A stretch of 64,000 bases of DNA from contig SFEV01000003.1 of assembly GCA_004557975.1 (NCBI GenBank), positions 1 through 64,000 of the forward strand, read 5' to 3'. The translations under genes and the position numbers were made by a program. The notes under the pieces are model-generated. The model ran no database searches. It was not told the DNA's origin and was given only the letters and a program-made list of their open reading frames with translations. The stretch comes from Lachnospiraceae bacterium. GTDB lineage: Bacteria; Bacillota; Clostridia; Lachnospirales; Lachnospiraceae. Below, piece after piece: positions 59,093 through 64,000 of the stretch; positions within the stretch are counted from its first letter, which is position 1, and each line of letters begins with the position of its first letter.

Positions 59093-59423
59093 GTCTTTTT
59101 GTAAATACAATGCAAAAAAATAAATTTTCGTTTACATCATGCAGTCCAAAGACCGCACACGGATGCATCCCGCTGCTGTGTATAAGTTTCCGGTCAATTT
59201 CATTTCCGACAATCCCTTTATTCAGGTAGTCTGCATACTGTACAATAAGCTCAGCCCGTTCCGACATAAGGTCCGTCACATAATACTCGGAGAAATCCCC
59301 GTGAATTACGGCCAGCACCCATTTCCCGTGCTTCAGGCTCTGCATGACCAGCCACCGGAGTCCGTCATCTCCGGAATTCTCCGGTCTCTGATCAGTCAAT
59401 ATAGCCATCCGTTCTGTATGCAT
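59067..59423 (-). CDS. hypothetical protein
   Basis: Up to 118 residues, soluble, family not recognised. It contains a MQSLKHGKWVLAVIHGDFSEYYVTDLMSERAELIV segment and ends FTKRLDFSGIWV. The start is unclear: the ATGs at 59423 and 59408 and a TTG at 59397 all lie in or against the end of the preceding small gene (stop at 59392), so it may be translated by coupling. Its end covers the -10 of the amino-acid operon. Protein-like composition supports it, but it could be spurious. Confidence 0.45.
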   Translation of the reverse strand: MHTERMAILTDQRPENSGDDGLRWLVMQSLKHGKWVLAVIHGDFSEYYVTDLMSERAELIVQYADYLNKGIVGNEIDRKLIHSSGMHPCAVFGLHDVNENLFFCIVFTKRLDFSGIWV

Positions 59424-59610
59424 TATACTGCTTTTTCAGCCTGATAATAATAGAACCGTCATCCATCCTGTTCTGCTCTACAACCTGATATTTCGTATTT
59501 TTGCGATCCATCAGCTCCAGAAAGCGTTTCAGGTCTTCCTGTGGATTTGCGTCATTATACGTATCAAACCGGATCGTCTGCTCCAGACATGCACTTGTTA
59601 TTCGTTTCAT
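59392..59610 (-). CDS. small conserved protein of unknown function
   Basis: A 72-residue soluble protein, KRITSACLEQTIRFDTYND, then KRFLELMDRKNTKYQVVEQ and IIIRLKKQYNAY near the end. From memory, short proteins of this shape recur in clostridia without known role. GGAGG lies eight bases before the ATG at 59610. The layout of an N-terminal strand, a helix and two strands suggests a compact alpha/beta fold. Confidence 0.7.
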   Translation of the reverse strand: MKRITSACLEQTIRFDTYNDANPQEDLKRFLELMDRKNTKYQVVEQNRMDDGSIIIRLKKQYNAYRTDGYID

Positions 59611-59755
59611 TGTTACTGCCTCCATTCCTGTTTTATGGAATCATTTTATCATAAAAAAACCTGGAAATGTAAGCACTTTTTACAATTTTGTGGCTTTTGT
59701 CCACTGTAAATTGTGCACTTTTTGTATATTTTGCACAAGCATCTGTGCCGCAGGA

Positions 59756-60361
59756 TCAGAACTCCTTTTTGCTGTAGATGCGCAGACTGACAACGGCCGA
59801 GAGCGGCAGCAAAACGACTGCGGCAGCCACTGCCGCGTATATTCCGTATTCCAGCACTGCCTCACCTGCCGCACTGATGTAATCCTCCAGAAGAAGCACC
59901 AGAAAAGTGGGAACGAGAATAACGATCAGCATGATCATCCTTGCTTTCTCCACACCAAATCTGAAAACCAGCGGAAGAATCACATCCGCCCCCAGAAGTC
60001 CCATGGTCCAGAAGGCAAGAAGCTGCATGATCAGATCGGTTCTGTCATTGCCCATGAAAAATCCCACCGCGCCGGTAAATACCACACTGAAAACGAGCCC
60101 GATCAGCGACAATGCGTATTTGGAGTATACCAGCTGTCTCCTGGAATAAGGCATGGACAATGCATATTTGTCCCAGCCTGCCCTCTCATCGTAGGAATAC
60201 GCTGTGATCGGAAGCAGCAGTGAAAACATGGAAAGTACTCCGCCGAGGAAGCCGATATTGCTGCTTTTGAGGCCCACTGCCACCCACAGTACAATCATCA
60301 GAAAATATATCCGAAGCTGCTGTTTTAAATTAATCATATCCTTATATAGTAAGCTTACCAT
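59756..60361 (-). CDS. ABC-2 type transporter permease
   Basis: A 201-residue membrane protein with six predicted helices, beginning MVSLLYKDMINLKQQLRIYFLMIVLW. The segment YSYDERAGWDKYALSMPYSRRQLVYSKYALSL is typical of ABC-2 permeases in YtrA-type or BcrA-type operons. It is 35 bases downstream of its ATPase gene. Likely exports a peptide, lipid or drug; the substrate is unknown. Confidence 0.85.
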   Translation of the reverse strand: MVSLLYKDMINLKQQLRIYFLMIVLWVAVGLKSSNIGFLGGVLSMFSLLLPITAYSYDERAGWDKYALSMPYSRRQLVYSKYALSLIGLVFSVVFTGAVGFFMGNDRTDLIMQLLAFWTMGLLGADVILPLVFRFGVEKARMIMLIVILVPTFLVLLLEDYISAAGEAVLEYGIYAAVAAAVVLLPLSAVVSLRIYSKKEF

Positions 60362-60395
60362 ACAAATCCCCTCTCCTCTGTCATCTGCTGATTGT

Positions 60396-61241
60396 CTATT
60401 TCTCTTTCTTTACAAAATAAAGCATAATATCTTCTATGGAAGCAGCGTCCTGTACAAAGCTTCCCGGCACCATCCTGCGATCCACAAGCGCCTCGGCCCC
60501 GAAGCTGTTGCGGCGTACACCGACCACCGCATCCGGATCAAGGCAGCCGATCTCCTGCTGTGATCCCTTCACTATCACATATTTCTCCAGCAGTTCTCCT
60601 TTCTCCTCGCTGAAGACGATCTTTCCCTCGTGAATAAACGTGATATAGTCACAAATTTTCTCCAGATCACTCAGGATATGGGAGGAAATCAGAATGCTGT
60701 GTGTCTCATCCTGGATAAAATCCAGGAAAATATCGAGGATCTCATCCCGCACAATCGGGTCCAGTCCGCTTGTCGCCTCGTCAAGGATCAGAATTCTGCT
60801 GTCATGAGAAAGCGCTGCCGCAATCAGAAGCTTCATCTTCATTCCTTTTGAAAACTCTCTGACAGGCTTGCCATCCGGCAGGGCAAACTGTTTTCTGTAT
60901 TTTTCAAATCTCATTTCGTCCCAGGTGCGGTAGCATCGCTTCAGCATCCTGCCGATCTCACTGATTTTCATGGTCTCAGGGAAATTACATTCGTCCATCA
61001 CCACGCCGATGTGTTCCTTGAGTGCCGCATTCTTTTCTGTGAGCTTCTCTCCAAGTACTGTCACCTCACCGCCATCCTTTCGGATCAGGTCAAGGATCAG
61101 CTTGATCGTGGTACTCTTCCCCGCTCCATTCTCCCCGATAAATCCCATCACACAGCCGGATGGCAGCGAAAAGCTGACGTGATCCAGCTTAAAATCATGA
61201 TATTGCTTTGTCAGATTTCTGACCTCCAGTGCGTATTCCAT
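60396..61241 (-). CDS. ABC transporter ATP-binding protein (BcrA/YtrB-like)
   Basis: A 281-residue ATPase: Walker A GENGAGKSTTIKLILDLIRKDGG near residue 35, GVVMDECNFPETMKI, signature variant EFSKGMKMKLLIAAALSHDSRILILDEATSGLDPIVRDEIL, and an H-loop in SILISSHILSDLEKI. The C-terminal regulatory part is about 70 residues. The ATG at 61241 follows AAAGGA. With the GntR gene upstream and permease downstream this is the common GntR-ATPase-permease unit. A 33-bp tandem repeat separates it from the GntR gene. Confidence 0.92.
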   Translation of the reverse strand: MEYALEVRNLTKQYHDFKLDHVSFSLPSGCVMGFIGENGAGKSTTIKLILDLIRKDGGEVTVLGEKLTEKNAALKEHIGVVMDECNFPETMKISEIGRMLKRCYRTWDEMRFEKYRKQFALPDGKPVREFSKGMKMKLLIAAALSHDSRILILDEATSGLDPIVRDEILDIFLDFIQDETHSILISSHILSDLEKICDYITFIHEGKIVFSEEKGELLEKYVIVKGSQQEIGCLDPDAVVGVRRNSFGAEALVDRRMVPGSFVQDAASIEDIMLYFVKKEK

Positions 61242-61284
61242 ACTTTTTCCTTTCCGGCAGCTCCCCTGCCCTTCCATTCATCCA

Positions 61285-61440
61285 TAAGTTTCTGCCCGCA
61301 GTTTCTTCATTCCGGGCCAGTTTCTGCCTGCTGTTTCCCTCATTCCTAGCCAGTCTCTGCCTGCTGTTTCCCTCATTCCTGGCCAGTCTCTGCCTGCTGT
61401 TTCCCTCATTCCTGGCCTGTTTCTGCCTGCTGCTTCTTCC
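61285..61440. repeat. 33-bp tandem repeat, about 4.7 copies
   Basis: Copies at 61285 (diverged), 61318, 61351 and 61384, then a partial at 61417. Copies 2-4 differ by one or two bases; the unit begins CAGTCTCTGCCTGCTG. Because 33 is a multiple of three, all six frames keep phase. On the minus strand, in the GntR frame, it would encode repeats of RNEGNSRQRLA after the single stop. Confidence 0.9.
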
Positions 61441-61446
61441 TTGCGA

Positions 61447-61821
61447 TTACTCTCCGCGGTATATCAGCTCCAGCATATCCTGCAGTTCCTCAAGACTTAA
61501 GCTGCATCCGACTGAGAGCTCCACAATCTCCTGCATCCGCTCTTCAATCCTGCGCAGCTGCTCCTCCCGCACAAATTCAAGATTCTTTCCCGCCACAAAG
61601 CTGCCCTTCCCGGGCACAGAGACGAGGAATCCATCTCTTTCCAGTTCCTCATACGCCCTCTTTGTCGTGATCACACTGATCCGGAGCTCTTTGGCGAGAA
61701 ACCGCATGGACGGGAGCGCATCTCCCTCCTTCAGCTCTCCTGACAGAATCATGGACTTGATCTGTGAGCTGATCTGATCATAAATCGGCTGACCGCTGGA
61801 ATTACTGATAATAATGTTCAA
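61447..61821 (-). CDS. GntR-family regulator (YtrA subfamily)
   Basis: A 124-residue repressor. Winged helix: PIYDQISSQIKSMILSGELKEGDALPSMRFLAKELRISVITTKRAYEELERDGFLVSVPGKGSFV; the short C-terminal two-helix tail (RRIEERMQEIVELSVGCSLSLEELQDMLELIY) is YtrA-type and binds no large effector. The start is a TTG at 61821, seven bases after AGGAGG; the long upstream extension covers the promoter and is not coding. It controls the ABC genes that follow, very likely through the dyad at its own promoter. Confidence 0.9.
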   Translation of the reverse strand: MNIIISNSSGQPIYDQISSQIKSMILSGELKEGDALPSMRFLAKELRISVITTKRAYEELERDGFLVSVPGKGSFVAGKNLEFVREEQLRRIEERMQEIVELSVGCSLSLEELQDMLELIYRGE

Positions 61822-61848
61822 ACCGATGCCTCCTGTTCTTTTGTATCT

Positions 61849-61890
61849 ACTGTATATATGCATTATATACAGTATGCATATGTATGTCAA
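61849..61890 (-). promoter_or_regulatory. consensus promoter and YtrA-type operator
   Basis: Minus-strand TTGACA (61885-61890), 17-bp spacer, TATAAT (61862-61867), all consensus. A perfect 10-bp dyad ACTGTATATA (61849-61858) and TATATACAGT (61864-61873) overlaps the -10, ideal for a GntR repressor. Confidence 0.85.
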
Positions 61891-62074
61891 TATTTTTCCG
61901 AATTTTTTTACAGATTTATTTTCACAGAAGATCACCGCGCTTCCGGACTGTTTTTTATCTGCCCGAAAAAAGCCCGAAAATAGTTATTTTTATGTTACTT
62001 TCAGTTTTTACCTTAAATTCCCATATATTTTTTCCAGATTTTGCACAAAAAGTCTACCATTTTTATTTTTTTTA

Positions 62075-62083
62075 TGATACAAT
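62075..62083 (+). promoter_or_regulatory. extended -10 promoter of glgC-glgD
   Basis: TGATACAAT (62075-62083) is a close extended -10 with no clear -35, 37 bases before the start codon. The space 61822-62074 holds the GntR promoter and A+T-rich sequence in which I see nothing else. Confidence 0.5.
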
Positions 62084-62119
62084 TTTGACATAAGGATTTT
62101 TAATTCAGGAGGAACAATT

Positions 62120-63328
62120 ATGGCAAAAGAAATGATTGCAATGCTTCTTGCCGGCGGTCAGGGCTCACGGCTGTATGCATTGACCCAGAAGCTTGCAAAA
62201 CCTGCAGTTCCGTTTGGCGGTAAATATCGTATCATTGATTTCCCGCTGTCTAACTGCGTTAATTCAGGTATCGATACCGTCGGTATTCTGACACAGTATC
62301 AGCCGCTCGTACTGAATGAGTATATCGGTAACGGTCAGCCATGGGATCTTGACCGTCTTCATGGTGGAGTTCACGTTCTGCCGCCATATCAGCAGGCTTC
62401 CGGTTCTGACTGGTACAAGGGTACAGCCAATGCAATTTACCAGAATCTTGCATTCATCGAGCGTTACGATCCGGAATACGTTATCATCCTTTCCGGCGAC
62501 CAGATCTGCAAGCAGGATTACAGTGATTTTCTGAAATTCCATAAGGAAAAAGGTGCAGAGTTCAGTGTTGCTGTCATGGAGGTTCCGTGGGATGAGGCAT
62601 CCCGTTTCGGTCTGATGGTAGCTGATGAGAATGACCGTATCACAGAGTTCCAGGAGAAGCCGAAGAATCCGAAATCCAATCTGGCTTCCATGGGTATCTA
62701 TATTTTCAACTGGGACATCCTGAAAAAATATCTGACTGAAGATGAAGCAGATCCGAATTCCGAAAATGACTTCGGCAACAACATCATCCCGAATCTTCTC
62801 AGAGACAACCGCAAGATGTATGCTTACCATTTCAGCGGATACTGGAAGGATGTAGGAACTATCTCCTCTCTCTGGGAGGCTAATATGGAGGTTCTTGATC
62901 CGGAGCACAGCGGAATCAACCTCTTCGATGATGACTGGAAGATTTACAGCCGGAACAGCGGTATGACCGGTCACAAGATCAGCGCAGGCGCTGTTGTGGA
63001 AAATTCCATGATCACAGACGGCTGCCGTGTAAAAGGTACTATCAGGCATTCTATTCTGTTCGCAGGTGTACAGGTAGAGGAAGGCGCTGTCGTTGAGGAC
63101 GCTGTCGTTATGGGCGGAACAGTCATTAAAGCCGGTGCCGTTGTAAAACACTGTATCATCGCTGAAAATGTAACCATCGGTGAGAATGCAGTAGTGGGCG
63201 CTATGCCGACAGAGACAGAGAAGGGTGTTGCGACCGTCGGCGCAGGAATCGTCATTGGCGACAATGCGAAGATCGGCCCGAATGCCATGGTGAATAATAA
63301 TGTAGAAGGTGGTGGAGAACAATGGTAA
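62120..63328 (+). CDS. glgC: glucose-1-phosphate adenylyltransferase
   Basis: A 402-residue enzyme making ADP-glucose for glycogen. Pyrophosphorylase signature [36 protein letters not shown] (residues 11-46), sugar-binding [12 protein letters not shown] near residue 95, [25 protein letters not shown] and [10 protein letters not shown]. The C-terminal left-handed beta helix (about 290-390) has hexapeptide repeats such as [19 protein letters not shown] lies seven bases upstream. It overlaps glgD by seven bases. In Firmicutes GlgC works with GlgD. Confidence 0.96.
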   Translation: MAKEMIAMLLAGGQGSRLYALTQKLAKPAVPFGGKYRIIDFPLSNCVNSGIDTVGILTQYQPLVLNEYIGNGQPWDLDRLHGGVHVLPPYQQASGSDWYKGTANAIYQNLAFIERYDPEYVIILSGDQICKQDYSDFLKFHKEKGAEFSVAVMEVPWDEASRFGLMVADENDRITEFQEKPKNPKSNLASMGIYIFNWDILKKYLTEDEADPNSENDFGNNIIPNLLRDNRKMYAYHFSGYWKDVGTISSLWEANMEVLDPEHSGINLFDDDWKIYSRNSGMTGHKISAGAVVENSMITDGCRVKGTIRHSILFAGVQVEEGAVVEDAVVMGGTVIKAGAVVKHCIIAENVTIGENAVVGAMPTETEKGVATVGAGIVIGDNAKIGPNAMVNNNVEGGGEQW

Positions 63329-64000
63329 ATTCTAACAACAGTGCACTGGGAATTCTTTTCCCGAATAATTATGACGCGCTCGTTCCGGATCTCGTGAATG
63401 TACGTCTTATGGCATCCATCCCTTTTGCAAGCCGTTACCGTATGATCGACTTTATTCTGTCCAGCATGGCAAACTGCGGCATTGACAATATTTCCGTAAT
63501 GGTAAACAACAACTACCATTCTCTGATGGATCACCTTGGCTCAGGCCGTGAGTGGGACCTGGTTCGTAAAAATGGCGGTCTCAATATCTTCCCGCCGTTC
63601 GCTGAGAAATCCGCGAAGCCGTATACAGGACGTATCGGCGCTCTGGAGAGCCTGCTTGGCTTCCTGAAGCTGCAGAAAGAGAAATACGTTGTTATGGCTG
63701 ACTCTCATATCGCCGTTAATTTTGACTTTACCGATATGATCCGTAACCACATCGAGACAGGTGCTGACGTTTCCATCGCTTACAACGAGCAGGAGCTTCC
63801 GGAAGCACAGGTGAGAGCTGAAGGTGCAAGCAAGGGTTACTATTATACCTTCGATGTTGACGACGGACGCATCACAAAGATCTACGTAAATCCGAAGGAT
63901 ACAGGTGTGCAGAACTTCTCCATGAACATTTACGTAATCGACCGTGAGCTGCTGATTGACCTGGTGAACACTGCATTTATGCGCGGCCAGGAGCATTTCA
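63322..64000 (+). CDS. glgD: glucose-1-phosphate adenylyltransferase regulatory subunit (3' end outside window)
   Basis: The first 226 residues are visible; full length is usually about 370. The start [20 protein letters not shown] replaces the GGxGxRL loop of GlgC, so it lacks the catalytic nucleotide motif, as known for Glg[26 protein letters not shown] and [22 protein letters not shown] match the family. GlgD forms the active complex with GlgC. The ATG sits inside the end of glgC after GGTGGAG, so translation is coupled. Confidence 0.95.
   Translation, partial: MVNSNNSALGILFPNNYDALVPDLVNVRLMASIPFASRYRMIDFILSSMANCGIDNISVMVNNNYHSLMDHLGSGREWDLVRKNGGLNIFPPFAEKSAKPYTGRIGALESLLGFLKLQKEKYVVMADSHIAVNFDFTDMIRNHIETGADVSIAYNEQELPEAQVRAEGASKGYYYTFDVDDGRITKIYVNPKDTGVQNFSMNIYVIDRELLIDLVNTAFMRGQEHF

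Noticed and set aside
61285..61440. Possible CRISPR array
   Set aside because: The copies are directly adjoining with no unique spacers, and no cas gene is near.
61229..61777. Long plus-strand frame with repeated LLFPSFLASLC-like units
   Set aside because: It is antisense to the GntR gene and the 33-bp repeat; the apparent protein repeat is only the translated tandem repeat, with no ribosome site.
62264..63322. 352-codon minus-strand frame opposite glgC
   Set aside because: glgC is complete and well conserved on the plus strand; the reverse frame is a shadow.

Overview
The window comes from a spore-forming, anaerobic low-GC Gram-positive bacterium, most likely a gut clostridium of the Lachnospiraceae type. 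The evidence is spoVAD/spoVAEb with a sigma-G-like promoter, an F-type small acid-soluble spore protein, a glgC/glgD pair, two-domain CmpB proteins, YesM/YesN-type two-component signalling and many consensus sigma-A promoters with AGGAGG ribosome sites. Nearly everything lies on the minus strand. The plus-strand genes are the recombinase and the fragments at the left edge, a hemolysin III gene, and glgC/glgD at the right edge.

Layout. 1-2.9 kb is a scar region. The 3' end of a large serine recombinase runs straight into the 3' half of an NMT1-type substrate-binding protein, which looks like the end of an integrated element. A TipAS-type MerR regulator and a DegV tail fragment follow. 2.9-16.1 kb: MATE exporter, oligoendopeptidase F, a BMP-type nucleoside ABC importer (binding protein, double ATPase, two permeases), hemolysin III, holA, a spore protein, and a PadR/DUF1700/DUF4097/PspC envelope-stress module. 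16.3-25.9 kb: a ten-gene ion-translocating operon laid out like the antiporter half of archaeal membrane-bound hydrogenase (E-F-G-MbhD-MbhE/MrpB-C-D) but with four large antiporter-type subunits and no hydrogenase or quinone module in view. 26.2-27.6 kb: a small exported protein, a EutP GTPase and an EutS microcompartment shell protein, without any other microcompartment gene.

27.7-39 kb: a membrane protein, aspartokinase, HD hydrolase, secreted NlpC/P60 protein, aldehyde dehydrogenase, a fused SCP2/Fe-alcohol-dehydrogenase fragment with its MarR regulator, an RluA pseudouridine synthase, spoVAD/AEb, and a secreted repeat-bearing SGNH esterase. 39-49 kb: a self-contained disaccharide phosphorolysis locus (GH94 phosphorylase, sugar phosphomutase, sensor kinase, sugar ABC importer, response regulator). 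49-55.5 kb: acyltransferase, CmpB-type membrane protein, GH36 alpha-galactosidase with an AraC regulator, and a YczE-type membrane protein. 55.7-59 kb: an amino-acid ABC importer with a dimethylarginine-hydrolase-like enzyme and an arginine-box-like operator, pointing to arginine or methylarginine use. 59-61.9 kb: two small unknown proteins and a GntR/ATPase/ABC-2 permease operon with a 33-bp tandem repeat. 62.1 kb to the end: glycogen synthesis.

The most unusual items are the hydrogenase-less Mbh-like antiporter operon, the orphan eutS-eutP pair beside it, the SCP2/alcohol-dehydrogenase chimera, the arginine-type importer with a DDAH-like enzyme, and the in-phase 33-bp repeat behind the GntR gene. 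All calls are by reading the sequence; no database search was run.
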